Counted from the stretch's first letter, positions 8,481 through 16,391 are shown. The stretch: DNA of 53,508 nt from JAKACA01 sp050010115 (GCA_050010115.1 JBEKLQ010000016.1:1-53508), one strand, 5' to 3'. Made by a program: numbers and translations. The notes: generated by a model not told the origin, from the sequence alone.

Positions 8481-9334
8481 GACTGGTCACCGGTCCTGGC
8501 GCCTCGGAGCGACTCGAGCAGCACCGCGAAGCGCTCGGCCACCTCGTCGTCCAAAAGTCTCCTGTAGCCGGCCTCGTCGACCACCGACACGACCGGATAG
8601 ATCCCGCGGAGCGGATCGGGCCCACCGGTGGCCGAGTCCTCGTCAGCAGCCTGATACAGGGCCTTCACGGCGAGCTCGACGGCTTCGTCGACAACAAGGT
8701 CGTCGCGATAGCCGAGCTTGATCGTCGTGCGTGCATCGCGGCCACCGGATCCGGTGGCCTGGTACTCGAGCTCCTCGTAGCGTCCGCCGGCGATGTCGAA
8801 CGAGAAGATCCGGCCGAGCTTGCGTCGTACGTCGAAGCCGGCGAACAAGGGCAGGACCCCGAGGCCCTCCATCGCCATCGGCAGGTTTGCCCGGACCATC
8901 TGGGCCAGCTGGTTTGCCTTCCCCTCCAGGCTGAGCGTGGTCCCTTCGACCTTCTCGTAGTGCTCGAGCTGGGTCTGGAACAGCCGGACCATCTCGATCG
9001 CCGGCCCGGCGGCACCGGCGATCGCCACAGCCGAATACCGATCGGCTGGGAACACCTTCTCGATCCCCCGATGGGCGATCGCGTGACCCTCAGTGGCCCG
9101 GCGGTCACCCGCGACGACCACGCCACCGGCGAACCGCAGCGCCACGATCGTGGTGCCGTGCGGCACTCCAGAGCGCGTCGGCAGGTCGCCGCTTCGGGGC
9201 CCTGCCGAGGGGTTCACTCCGGAGACCGGCAGGCCGCGAGGCTGCAGGTTGCCGGCCGTGGGCGCCGACCGGCGGAGGAGATCGATGAAACTAGGACCGG
9301 GATCGTCCCCGGTCGGGAAGAAGGGCAAGCTCAT
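8477..9334 (-). CDS. prcB: Proteasome subunit beta (catalytic, with propeptide)
   Basis: Catalytic beta subunit of the 20S core. The nucleophile is the Thr after the cleavage site in PHG|TTIVALRF, so the propeptide is about 60 residues from the start used here. Further conserved residues include GDRRAT and the SGGRDA-type region (GSGGRDARTT). ATG at 9334 (MSLPFFPTGDD) is chosen because it aligns with known PrcB N termini. A GTG at 9370, overlapping the pup end by 11 bases, would add 12 residues and remains possible. Neither start has a strong Shine-Dalgarno. Mature beta rings assemble with PrcA and degrade Mpa-delivered proteins. Confidence 0.95.
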   Translation of the reverse strand: MSLPFFPTGDDPGPSFIDLLRRSAPTAGNLQPRGLPVSGVNPSAGPRSGDLPTRSGVPHGTTIVALRFAGGVVVAGDRRATEGHAIAHRGIEKVFPADRYSAVAIAGAAGPAIEMVRLFQTQLEHYEKVEGTTLSLEGKANQLAQMVRANLPMAMEGLGVLPLFAGFDVRRKLGRIFSFDIAGGRYEELEYQATGSGGRDARTTIKLGYRDDLVVDEAVELAVKALYQAADEDSATGGPDPLRGIYPVVSVVDEAGYRRLLDDEVAERFAVLLESLRGARTGDQS

Positions 9335-9359
9335 TGCGCCGAAGGCTATCGCCCCGGCC

Positions 9360-9557
9360 TCACTGGCCACCCTTTTGCACGTAGTTGCGAACGAACTCCT
9401 CGGCGTTGTCCTCGAGCACTTCGTCGATCTCGTCGAGAAGGTCGTCGATCTCGGCTTTCAGACGCTCGCCGCGCTCGGTGGAAGCGGGGGCCTCCTCCTC
9501 CTCCACGACACCCTCGCGACTCTGGGCCGGCCGGCGCTTCTGCTCTCGTTCAGCCAT
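9360..9557 (-). CDS. pup: Prokaryotic ubiquitin-like protein Pup
   Basis: A 65-residue, highly charged, intrinsically disordered modifier. Seen: a Glu-rich N-terminal half, the Mpa-binding helix region (ERLKAEIDDLLDEIDEVLEDNAEEF) and the C terminus VQKGGQ. The final Gln means the product must be deamidated to Glu by Dop before PafA can attach it. It sits between dop and prcB on the same strand. The ATG at 9557 is preceded by only a weak purine stretch (GAGAG). The strong AGGAGG is placed before another ATG 22 bases upstream that opens a nine-codon ORF overlapping this start (see the separate entry). Confidence 0.96.
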   Translation of the reverse strand: MAEREQKRRPAQSREGVVEEEEAPASTERGERLKAEIDDLLDEIDEVLEDNAEEFVRNYVQKGGQ

Positions 9558-9579
9558 AAGACAACTCTCGTTCAACCAT
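9550..9579 (-). promoter_or_regulatory. Nine-codon upstream ORF and duplicated start region overlapping the pup start
   Basis: On the minus strand, ATGGTTGAACGAGAG (9579-9565) and ATGGCTGAACGAGAG (9557-9543) differ at one of 15 bases and lie 22 bases apart. The first copy opens a short ORF (MVERELSYG, stop at 9552-9550) in a different frame, whose stop lies just inside pup. The AGGAGG overlapping the dop stop sits about 12 bases before the first ATG rather than near the pup ATG. Ribosomes could load at the first ATG, terminate and re-initiate on pup. That role is inference. Confidence 0.45.
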
Positions 9580-9595
9580 AGGGAAAATCCGCCTC

Positions 9596-11089
9596 CTAGG
9601 ACCCCAACCGTCTCAACAGCTCGGCTGGGCTCTCGCACTCCTGGAACAGAGTATCGACATGCCGTGCTGTTCCTCTGAGCGGCTCCATCATCGGCACCCG
9701 ACGCAAGGAGTCCTCTCCGACGTCGAAGACGACCGAGTCCCAGTTGGCGGCAACGACGCTCGAAGCGAACCTCGACAGACAGCGACCACGGAAGTATGCC
9801 CGAGTCGTGTCCGGTGGTTCGGTCACCGCTCGCTCGACGTCCCCGGGGTCTACGAGCCGCTCCATCTCCAGCCGGGCGAACAGCGACTTCGACGGGCGGA
9901 GGTCGTGGTACTGGAGGTCGAGCGCAGCCAAGCGGCGGTCCTGCCAGTCAAGACCGTGCCGGTCGCGATAACCCTGGATGATGCGTCGCTTGGCCACCCA
10001 GTCGAGCTCGTTGGCCAGCGACTCGGGTTCGGTCTCCAGGCCGTGGAGCACGTGCTCCCAACGATCAAGCACCATCCTGGCCGCTTCAGGATCGTCCCCG
10101 AGGCACTCCAGCCCGCGTTCGTCGGCATATTTCCTCGCCAGCCCGTGGAGCTCCCACTGCAACTCCACCGCCGTCATCCGTTCGCCTGAGCTCAAGGTGA
10201 GCAGGACGCCGAGATCGGGATCCCGGGACACCGCCCGGATCGAGGCGACCGGGTTGGCCAGGCTCAGGTCCCTCCCGGCGTGGAAGTCGTCCTCGATCAT
10301 GGCCAGTACCAGGGCGGTGGTCCCGACCTTCAGGAAGGTCGCGACTTCCGAGAGATTGGCGTCACCGAGGATCACGTGCAGCCTGCGGTACTTCTGCGGG
10401 TCGGCGTGAGGCTCGTCCCTCGTGTTCACGATCGGCCGCTTCAGCGTCGTCTCGAGCCCGACCTCCTCTTCGAAGAAGTCCGCCCGCTGGCTGATCTGGA
10501 ACTGAGCCGCCGAATCCGGGTCGCCACCTTCCTGCCCGACTTTCCCGGAGCCGCAGAATACCTGCCGGGTCACGAGGTGAGGCGTGATCCGCTGCACGAT
10601 CCTCGCGAACGGCACCGCCCGGTCCACGAGGTAGTTCTCGTGGCAGCCGTACGAGTTGCCCTTGCCGTCGGTGTTGTTCTTGTGGATCAGGATCTCCTCG
10701 CCGGGCGGCAGGAGGTGACGAGCAGCGTCCATCGATCTTGTGAGGATGACCTCGCCAGCCCGGTCGTGGCAGACGAGTTGCAGAGGAGTGGAGCACTCCG
10801 GCGTCGAGTACTCAGGGTGGGCATGGTCCACGTAGAACCGGGCGCCGTTAGTGAGCACCGCGTTCACGAGATGCGTCTCCACCTCGGGCGGCATCGATCC
10901 CTCTCGTGCGAAGCCCCTCGCGTCGATCTGCGGCGACTCGTCCTCGAAGTCCCAGCCGATCTTGCGCTCGAGGCGGGCGACGTAGGCGTTGATGAGCAAG
11001 GAGGACGCGGTTGTGGGGCTCATCTCGCCGTTCGAGACGACGAGGACCCCGTATTCGGTCTCGATACCACACACCTTGGCAATCGCCAC
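9596..11089 (-). CDS. dop: Pup deamidase / depupylase Dop
   Basis: Converts the C-terminal Gln of Pup to Glu and can remove Pup from substrates. 497 residues. Seen: GIETEYGVLVVSNGEMS at the N terminus with Glu10 in the metal-binding position, then an insertion of roughly 40 residues absent from PafA (the Dop-specific loop region, around residues 37-75), and GARFYVDHAHPEYSTPECS with Asp88 aligned to the catalytic Asp. HENYLVDR follows later. The start is GTG at 11089, supported by TAGCGT six bases upstream. The gene is followed directly by pup: the dop TAG overlaps the AGGAGG ribosome site. It is paralogous to pafA in this window. Confidence 0.97.
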   Translation of the reverse strand: MAIAKVCGIETEYGVLVVSNGEMSPTTASSLLINAYVARLERKIGWDFEDESPQIDARGFAREGSMPPEVETHLVNAVLTNGARFYVDHAHPEYSTPECSTPLQLVCHDRAGEVILTRSMDAARHLLPPGEEILIHKNNTDGKGNSYGCHENYLVDRAVPFARIVQRITPHLVTRQVFCGSGKVGQEGGDPDSAAQFQISQRADFFEEEVGLETTLKRPIVNTRDEPHADPQKYRRLHVILGDANLSEVATFLKVGTTALVLAMIEDDFHAGRDLSLANPVASIRAVSRDPDLGVLLTLSSGERMTAVELQWELHGLARKYADERGLECLGDDPEAARMVLDRWEHVLHGLETEPESLANELDWVAKRRIIQGYRDRHGLDWQDRRLAALDLQYHDLRPSKSLFARLEMERLVDPGDVERAVTEPPDTTRAYFRGRCLSRFASSVVAANWDSVVFDVGEDSLRRVPMMEPLRGTARHVDTLFQECESPAELLRRLGS

Positions 11090-11095
11090 GTTCGG

Positions 11096-11101
11096 ACGCT
11101 A
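11096..11101 (-). promoter_or_regulatory. Putative leaderless -10 box (TAGCGT) of dop-pup-prcBA
   Basis: TAGCGT on the minus strand, six bases before GTG at 11089. It lies in the 151-base mpa-dop gap and would give dop-pup-prcB-prcA their own transcript. Confidence 0.5.
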
Positions 11102-11240
11102 CCCCAACACGATCGCCGGGATGCCGCACATCGTCACATAACTGCCAACGACGGAGGACGTGATTTCACCGGCTTTGCCGACCCCCAAATCGACGAGCCT
11201 CCAAGGCCGCTGGGTTGACCGAGCGCCTAGACCTCCGGCG

Positions 11241-12992
11241 TCACAGGTACTGGCCGGTACCCACTCTCTCGATGGCGCGGCCGCCCTGCTGCTCCTCGCC
11301 TTGGCCGATGAGCGTCCGGACGTAGACGATCCGCTCGCCTTTCTTGCCCGAGATCTTCGCCCAGTCGTCTGGGTTCGTCGTGTTGGGCAGGTCCTCGTTC
11401 TCCTTGTACTCCTGCTTGATCGAGTCGAGAAGGTCGCTCAACCGGATCCCCCGCCCAGTACCGGCGATGGCGCGCTTGATCGCGAGCTTCTTCGCACGGC
11501 GGACGATGTTCTCGATCATGGCGCCTGAGGAGAAGTCCTTGAAGTACAGGACCTCTTTGTCGCCGTTCTGATAGGTCACTTCCAGGAACCGGTTCTCCGG
11601 CTCGGACCGATACATCTCACGGACCGTCAGCTCGATCATCGCCTTGACGGCCTTGTCGGCGTCACCCCCACCGTGCACGGTGATGTCGCCTGGGTCGAGT
11701 GGCAGGTCAACCGTCAGGTAGCGAGCGAACACCTGCTCAGCCGCTGCCTCGTCGGGCCGCTCGATCTTGATCTTCACGTCGAGGCGCCCGGGGCGCAGGA
11801 TGGCGGGGTCGATCAAGTCCTCACGGTTCGACGCGCCGATCACGATGACGTTCCGTAGGGTCTCGACACCATCGATCTCAGCGAGAAGCTGCGGTACGAC
11901 AGTCGATTCCATGTCCGAGCTGATCCCGCTACCGCGCGTCCGGAACAACGAGTCCATCTCGTCGAAGAACACGATGACCGGGACCCCCTCCTCAGCCTTC
12001 TCCCGAGCGCGCTGGAATACGAGGCGGATCTGTCGCTCGGTCTCGCCGACGTACTTGTTCAAGAGCTCCGGGCCCTTGATGTTGAGGAAGTAGCTCGTGG
12101 ACTTCTCGCTGCCGGTCCGCTCGACCACCTTCTTTGCGAGCGAATTCGCCACCGCCTTGGCGATCAGCGTCTTTCCACAGCCCGGCGGTCCGTACAACAA
12201 GATGCCCTTCGGAGCCGGGAGGCGGTACTCGGCGAATAGCTCTCGGTGCATGTACGGCAGCTCGACCGCGTCCATGATGGCTTCGATCTGCTCGTCGAGG
12301 CCCCCGATGTCGCCGTAGCTGACGTCCGGCACCTCCTCGAGCACGATCTCTTCCATCTCCGGGCGCGGCAACTTCTCGAGCAGCAGCCCGGAGCGCGGAT
12401 CCATCAGGACCCAGTCCCCGGCGCGCAGTTTCGTGCCGGCGAGGTAGTCGGAGATCTCCGCCACGCGCTCCTCGTCGGCGCGCCCGATGCACAGCGCCCG
12501 GCGGCCGTCCTCCAGCACCTCGGAGACGGTGACCACCTCGCCGCCGGACTCGTGGTCTCGCACCATGACGACGTTCAGCGATTCGTTCAACACGACTTCT
12601 TGCCCTTTGCGGAGCTCGTCGGTATCGACGTCGGGGTGGAGCGACACCCGCATCTTGCGCCCGCTCGAGAAGACGTCGACCGTGCCGTCGTCGTTGGTCT
12701 GCAGGTACGTGCCGTAGGCAGCGGGCGGCTGAGTGAGCTTCTCGACCTCCTCCCGTAAGGCGGCGATTTGCTCCTTGGCCTGTTGCAGTGTGTAAGTGAG
12801 CTTCTCGTTCTGCGAGGTCGCGTGGCTCAGCTGGCCCTTGGCCTCGAGCAGTCGCTCCTCGAGGGAGCGCACGCGCTGGGGCGCCTCCTGCAGTCGCCGC
12901 CGGAGCTCGGCGATCTCGTCCTCTGCGAGCTCCACACGACTCTTCAGTCCGGCTACGTACTGGTCCTCTGCCGATTCGCTTGTATCGCCCAT
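11241..12992 (-). CDS. mpa: Proteasome-associated AAA+ ATPase Mpa/ARC
   Basis: Hexameric unfoldase that captures Pup and threads pupylated proteins into the 20S core. 583 residues. Seen in order: N-terminal coiled coil (residues about 10-75, heptad-rich VELAEDEIAELRRRL and following) that binds Pup; two OB-like interdomain modules; AAA domain with Walker A GPPGCGKT, Walker B VIVFFDEMD and the arginine-finger region. The C terminus is GTGQYL, carrying the penultimate Tyr that docks into the proteasome alpha ring. ATG at 12992 has GGAGGTG about eight bases upstream, a clear Shine-Dalgarno. The open frame extends further upstream but is not conserved in type. The ferredoxin gene is divergent. 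Confidence 0.97.
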   Translation of the reverse strand: MGDTSESAEDQYVAGLKSRVELAEDEIAELRRRLQEAPQRVRSLEERLLEAKGQLSHATSQNEKLTYTLQQAKEQIAALREEVEKLTQPPAAYGTYLQTNDDGTVDVFSSGRKMRVSLHPDVDTDELRKGQEVVLNESLNVVMVRDHESGGEVVTVSEVLEDGRRALCIGRADEERVAEISDYLAGTKLRAGDWVLMDPRSGLLLEKLPRPEMEEIVLEEVPDVSYGDIGGLDEQIEAIMDAVELPYMHRELFAEYRLPAPKGILLYGPPGCGKTLIAKAVANSLAKKVVERTGSEKSTSYFLNIKGPELLNKYVGETERQIRLVFQRAREKAEEGVPVIVFFDEMDSLFRTRGSGISSDMESTVVPQLLAEIDGVETLRNVIVIGASNREDLIDPAILRPGRLDVKIKIERPDEAAAEQVFARYLTVDLPLDPGDITVHGGGDADKAVKAMIELTVREMYRSEPENRFLEVTYQNGDKEVLYFKDFSSGAMIENIVRRAKKLAIKRAIAGTGRGIRLSDLLDSIKQEYKENEDLPNTTNPDDWAKISGKKGERIVYVRTLIGQGEEQQGGRAIERVGTGQYL

Positions 12993-13144
12993 GGTCGTGG
13001 CACCTCCGGCCGCTTCACCACCGTCCTTGCCGGACCCTACACCGGTGCGCGCTCGATCGGCGCGACAACCACGCCGTGGTAGCGCCTGTGAACGCTCTGG
13101 CCTGAGCGAGCCTCTTGGTGTGGCCGTCGGCCGTCCGGCACCCG

Positions 13145-13161
13145 TACACTTGCATTTGCAA
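13145..13161 (+). promoter_or_regulatory. Candidate promoter element and inverted repeat before the ferredoxin gene
   Basis: In the 229-base mpa/ferredoxin divergent region, TACACT (13145-13150) fits a -10 box. It overlaps an inverted repeat TTGCA-TT-TGCAA (13150-13161), an AT-rich patch in GC-rich surroundings. If used, the ferredoxin mRNA has a leader of about 65 bases. No other clear signal is visible in this gap. Confidence 0.3.
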
Positions 13162-13221
13162 ACTCCCGAGTAACCGCGCGAGCGAACGGCCCAAGCGTCC
13201 GAGAAGGAGAGACCGCGTCCG

Positions 13222-13461
13222 ATGAAGGTGTGGATTGACCAGGACTTGTGCACGGGCGACGGTCTCTGTGAAGAGATTTGCCCGTCGGTCTTCACCCTGC
13301 TCGACGACGGACTCGCCTATGTGAAGGAGGCTGACCAGGTGCTCAACAGCCCTGGCGGGTCGAGTCAGCTTGCCGACGTGTCCTCGGAGCTCGAGGACGC
13401 CGTCACCGAGGCGGCCGAGGAGTGCCCGGGAGAGTGCATCTTCATCGTCGCCGGAGACTGA
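13222..13461 (+). CDS. Small ferredoxin (3Fe-4S or 4Fe-4S type)
   Basis: A 79-residue soluble electron carrier. Seen: the cluster motif CTGDGLCEEICP near residues 11-22 and a distal Cys in CPGECIF near the C terminus. In the first motif Cys11 is followed by CEEIC spaced C-x5-C-x3-C, the arrangement of single-cluster ferredoxins. Such ferredoxins usually serve cytochrome P450s or other oxidoreductases; none is adjacent. A purine stretch GAAGGAGAG lies about 13 bases before the ATG. The final 97 bases overlap the trmI 3' end on the opposite strand. The same neighbourhood (mpa, ferredoxin, trmI) is the only functional context visible. Confidence 0.88.
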   Translation: MKVWIDQDLCTGDGLCEEICPSVFTLLDDGLAYVKEADQVLNSPGGSSQLADVSSELEDAVTEAAEECPGECIFIVAGD

Positions 13462-14315
13462 TCCTCCTCGACGATCTCGGCGACCTCCCGTGTTCCGTGG
13501 CGGACTGACCGGTCGAGCAGCCGAGCCGTCGTGATGAACCCGGTGTGCCCGACCATGCGCTGATCCGGGCGCACCGAACGGCCCTCGATGTGCCACGTGC
13601 GCCGGAGCACCTCGAACGTCTCTTCGAGTCCGAACGGGCTGGCCGCGAGCGCCGACCGCAGCTCCGCGGTCTGAGTGATCGACGGGAGGTAGGCGCACAG
13701 GATCCCGCCCGTCGCCAGCGCACCCTCGGCGTGCGGGACGACCCGCCACGGCTCGGGAAGATCAAGCACTATGCGATCGAGGCCGCGCTCTTCGATCCCC
13801 TCGTAAACGTCCCGCTCCAGGACGAGGTATCCGTCAGCGTGGCCGAGGGCTCCCGACACGTTGGCTATGGCGGTCGCCGCGAAGTCGGCCCTGATCTCGT
13901 AGCCGACGACCTGGGCGCCGGCGCGCAGCAGCGTCATCGACAGCGCCCCCGAGCCGACACCTGCCTCGAGCACGCGGGCACCGGGGAAGATGTCAGCAGC
14001 CAGCAAGATCGCGCCGAGATCCTTCGGGTAGATCACCTGGGCCCCGCGGGGCATGTTGAGCACCACGTCGCTCAACGTGGGGCGGAGGACGAGGTACCGG
14101 GCGTTCGAGCGACGGGCGCTGTCACCCATCCGGGCTTCGACCTCGGTTCCTTCTCGAGTCCCGATGAGCGCGTCGTGAGACACGACACCCGAGTGCGACT
14201 GGAACGTGCGGCCCGCTCGTAGTCGTATGAGATAGTGCCGACCCTTCCGGTCGACGAGCAGTGCCCGGTCGCCCTCGGCGAACGGAGTTCCGGGCTCTGG
14301 CTCCCCGGCTGTCAC
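13365..14315 (-). CDS. trmI: tRNA (adenine-58-N1)-methyltransferase TrmI
   Basis: S-adenosylmethionine-dependent enzyme making m1A58 in the T-loop of tRNA. 316 residues. Seen: the N-terminal beta domain (RKGRHYLIRLRAGRTFQSHSGVVSHDALIG), the linker LRPTLSDVVLNMPRGAQVIYPKD, and the SAM-binding motif VLEAGVGSGALS. Mycobacterial TrmI (Rv2118c) is about 280 residues and also lies near mpa. The extra C-terminal stretch, rich in Ser and Ala, coincides with the 97 bases antisense to the ferredoxin gene. GTG at 14315 overlaps the preceding small gene's stop as GTGA. The enzyme usually forms a homotetramer. Confidence 0.93.
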   Translation of the reverse strand: MTAGEPEPGTPFAEGDRALLVDRKGRHYLIRLRAGRTFQSHSGVVSHDALIGTREGTEVEARMGDSARRSNARYLVLRPTLSDVVLNMPRGAQVIYPKDLGAILLAADIFPGARVLEAGVGSGALSMTLLRAGAQVVGYEIRADFAATAIANVSGALGHADGYLVLERDVYEGIEERGLDRIVLDLPEPWRVVPHAEGALATGGILCAYLPSITQTAELRSALAASPFGLEETFEVLRRTWHIEGRSVRPDQRMVGHTGFITTARLLDRSVRHGTREVAEIVEEDQSPATMKMHSPGHSSAASVTASSSSEDTSAS

Positions 14316-14704
14316 GCCCCGGCGCGGGTGGCCCGTTCGCGGCCCTTGCCCTTGCCCTTGCCCCGCCCTGACGACGCCGCGGCACGTGCCGCAGGCTCCC
14401 GCACATGCGCCCGCTTGCGTTCGGCGCGGATCTGGCGTCGGGCCAGCGCGGCCGCCTGGCGGTCAGCCTCCGCCAGCTTGCGCGCCTTGCGCCCGAACGC
14501 GGGAGGAGGGACGCTCGTGACTGTGATGGACTCTCCGACGCGCAGGCGCTCGGTCACCACCCGCTGTGCCGGCGACTTCGACAACCACCGGATCAGCCAG
14601 GCGGATACTCCAAGGGCGAGCCAGATGCCGTTGCCCCCGAGGAGCCCGTCACGGATCCCGCGCCGCACGAGGTTGCGCGTCACGCGCTCCAAAATTCCCC
14701 TCAT
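14312..14704 (-). CDS. Small membrane protein with basic C-terminal tail, unknown function
   Basis: 130 residues, not recognised. Seen: a short amphipathic N terminus (MRGILERVTRNLVRRGIRDG), one hydrophobic helix (IWLALGVSAWLIRWL), a loop, then a strongly basic coiled segment rich in Arg, Lys and Ala (about residues 70-130) ending in a Gly-Lys repeat (GKGKGKG). The basic tail could bind nucleic acid or acidic lipid; that is speculation. It is the third of three small membrane-protein genes upstream of trmI and overlaps trmI by four bases (GTGA). The neighbouring gene is 24 bases upstream. Confidence 0.7.
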   Translation of the reverse strand: MRGILERVTRNLVRRGIRDGLLGGNGIWLALGVSAWLIRWLSKSPAQRVVTERLRVGESITVTSVPPPAFGRKARKLAEADRQAAALARRQIRAERKRAHVREPAARAAASSGRGKGKGKGRERATRAGA

Positions 14705-14728
14705 GGCAGCTCCGGCGTTCGTGACAGG

Positions 14729-14932
14729 TCAGATGCGCCGGATCTCGAGAACCGGCGCCTCCTTGCGGCCTCGTCGGCGGCCCAGCAGGTAGACAGCAGC
14801 GACGACGATCGCGCCGGCCACGGCGGCCACTCCCAGTGTAGGCGCGGTGGCCTGGGTGGCTGCAGACGTGGCACTGCCACCGAGGTCACGCAGCTTCGAC
14901 TCGAGGTCGTCCAGCGTGACGCGATCGCTCAT
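14729..14932 (-). CDS. Small single-helix membrane protein
   Basis: 67 residues, unknown function. Seen: a helical N-terminal part (VTLDDLESKLRDLGG), a Ser/Ala/Thr linker, one transmembrane helix (LGVAAVAGAIVVAAVYLLG) and a positive stop-transfer segment RRRGRKE. The arrangement resembles the small membrane proteins of the YqjD/ElaB type that accompany DUF1469 proteins, but sequence similarity is not clear enough to assign a family. ATG overlaps the stop of the upstream gene as ATGA. Confidence 0.7.
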   Translation of the reverse strand: MSDRVTLDDLESKLRDLGGSATSAATQATAPTLGVAAVAGAIVVAAVYLLGRRRGRKEAPVLEIRRI

Positions 14933-15309
14933 TCTGCCTCCGGTCGTGGTGTGCCAGCGGTTGGTGTGCCAGAGCCTCCTGCCCGTCCCGAGCTCGGCGT
15001 CCGGAGGAGCCCCGCCGCCGCCGCGCCCAGGAGGATGACACCGGCCACGATGGTGAGGAGGTACGGGAGCCAGCTCAAGCTACCCCCGAAGACTGTGCCG
15101 GTCTCGGTCTCGAGCACGCGCAGCACTGCGAGAAGAGTGAAGACGCCGCTGATCCCGAAGAGCAGTGCGGCAGCGGACCCGAACCCGAGCGTCCGCCCGA
15201 TCGTCTTGAGGGGCCCGACGGTCTCTTGCAGCAGGTACCGCTTCAAGAGATCGAGGAGCTCATTCACCTCGGACATCGCCCCCCCGTCGGGTGCTTTCCG
15301 GTCTGACAT
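14929..15309 (-). CDS. DUF1469 / actinobacterial holin-X-like membrane protein
   Basis: 126 residues from ATG at 15309. Seen: N-terminal amphipathic helix (ELLDLLKRYLLQETVGPLKTIG), two hydrophobic helices (AAALLFGISGVFTLLAVL and LPYLLTIVAGVILLGAAAAGLL), and a Gly/Thr/Pro tail. This matches the Phage_holin_3_6 / DUF1469 layout, which is chromosomal in many actinobacteria and not evidence of a prophage. ATG at 15309 is chosen because TAGCTT ends seven bases upstream; an ATG at 15276 is the alternative and aligns with the conserved helix. The gene heads a chain with two more small genes and trmI. Confidence 0.75.
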   Translation of the reverse strand: MSDRKAPDGGAMSEVNELLDLLKRYLLQETVGPLKTIGRTLGFGSAAALLFGISGVFTLLAVLRVLETETGTVFGGSLSWLPYLLTIVAGVILLGAAAAGLLRTPSSGRAGGSGTPTAGTPRPEAE

Positions 15310-15316
15310 CTGCGTC

Positions 15317-15322
15317 AAGCTA
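15317..15322 (-). promoter_or_regulatory. Putative leaderless -10 box (TAGCTT) of the DUF1469-trmI group
   Basis: TAGCTT on the minus strand, seven bases before ATG at 15309. It overlaps the last codon and stop region of the thioesterase gene (stop at 15323). Confidence 0.45.
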
Positions 15323-15730
15323 TCAGTCTCGCGGCGTGATGACGTACGTTGAACTGGCCTTGGCGACGAGGCGGTCGGCCTCGTCACGGACGTCGGCTTC
15401 GCAGAAGACGACCCGTTCGCCCCCCGAAATCACCGTGGCGACGCAGGTCAGGACCGAGCCGGTGCGGACGGCTCGGAGGAAGCTCGTCTTCATCTCGACG
15501 TTGGCGCACGAGATCCGGCGCGGACCGGTTCCGGCTTCGCGCAGCGAGAAGGTGACGGCAGATGCCCCCATCGCCGAGTCGGCAAAGGCCCCGAGGAGAC
15601 CGCCCTGCATGATCCCGGCGGTGTTGGCGAACCGCTCGTCGACCGTCATCCGCCAGGTGGTGCGACCGGCCTCTGATTTGTCCACGCACACCATGCCGAG
15701 CGTGAGGTCGCAGTTCGGGGGCACTTGCAT
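15323..15730 (-). CDS. PaaI-type hotdog thioesterase
   Basis: 135 residues. Seen: the hotdog-fold signature region ANTAGIMQGGLLGAFADSAMGASAV, with the N-G-G-L-type loop and the Asp of the central helix, followed by NVEMKTSFLRAVRTGSVLTC and a closing beta strand. Members of the 4HBT/PaaI family hydrolyse acyl-CoA or aryl-CoA thioesters; the substrate is unknown. ATG at 15730 is used; GTG nine bases upstream in frame is possible. It follows the TetR gene by 37 bases and is likely co-transcribed with it. Together with the divergent desaturase this makes a small lipid-related cluster. Confidence 0.87.
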   Translation of the reverse strand: MQVPPNCDLTLGMVCVDKSEAGRTTWRMTVDERFANTAGIMQGGLLGAFADSAMGASAVTFSLREAGTGPRRISCANVEMKTSFLRAVRTGSVLTCVATVISGGERVVFCEADVRDEADRLVAKASSTYVITPRD

Positions 15731-15767
15731 CGGGCTCACGGGCTCACCGGTCGCAGTGCCGCCTGCG

Positions 15768-16391
15768 TCACGGCTCCAGCGCCGCTTTGAAGAATGCCCG
15801 CAGGTGCTCGAGCCGTCGTTCGAGCTCTGCCGGACCGAGCGGGTCACGCTCGAGCAAGGCTTCGAGGAACGGGACATCGGAGAAGTACGTGAGCAGGGCG
15901 CCGTAGGCGGTGAGGACCAGTTGCTCGGGATCATGGGAGCGAAACCGCCCGTCCGCGATCTGCCGTTCGAAGAACGCGATGGCCCGTTCCAGCATGGGCC
16001 GTATGGCCACCCCGAGCTCGTGAGCCATACGGCCTCCGCCCTCGAGCGCCTCCCTTCGGACCAAGCGCACGAACTCCGGGCTTTCCGCAAAGAAACGAAA
16101 GCCCGCTGTCAGCACTCGGTCCACCTGTTCCCAACCGTCACGCGGCCGGTCGGTCGCCTCCTCGACGCGCAGCAGCCAGTCCGCGAACGTCGCCGCCAAG
16201 ACCTCGCGATACAGAGCGTCCTTCGAAGGGAAGTGATGGAGCAGGCTCGGCCGGCGAATGCCCACGGCCTCCGCGATCTCGTTCAGTGAGGTCCCGTCAT
16301 AGCCGCGCTCGGAAAAACAGACCGTCGCCGCCCGCAGGATCGCCTCTCGCGTGGACCCAGGCACTGTCTGGCGAATCTCGGTCTCAAACAC
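15768..16391 (-). CDS. TetR/AcrR-family transcriptional regulator, probable regulator of the divergent desaturase
   Basis: About 207 residues. Seen: N-terminal helix-turn-helix domain (REAILRAATVCFSERGYDGTSLNEIAEAVGIRRPSLLHHFPSKDALYREVL), a hallmark TetR sequence, and a helical ligand-binding C-terminal domain. GTG at 16391 is preferred to GTG at 16400, because TAGCGT ends exactly seven bases before it and overlaps the earlier GTG. The ligand is unknown; acyl-CoA is plausible from the neighbours. A perfect inverted repeat (16427-16442) lies between it and the desaturase and probably is its operator, allowing it to repress both directions. Confidence 0.9.
   Translation of the reverse strand: MFETEIRQTVPGSTREAILRAATVCFSERGYDGTSLNEIAEAVGIRRPSLLHHFPSKDALYREVLAATFADWLLRVEEATDRPRDGWEQVDRVLTAGFRFFAESPEFVRLVRREALEGGGRMAHELGVAIRPMLERAIAFFERQIADGRFRSHDPEQLVLTAYGALLTYFSDVPFLEALLERDPLGPAELERRLEHLRAFFKAALEP

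Noticed and set aside
14929..15309. Prophage remnant suggested by a holin-like protein
   Set aside because: DUF1469/holin-X-like proteins are common chromosomal genes in actinobacteria and no other phage gene is near.
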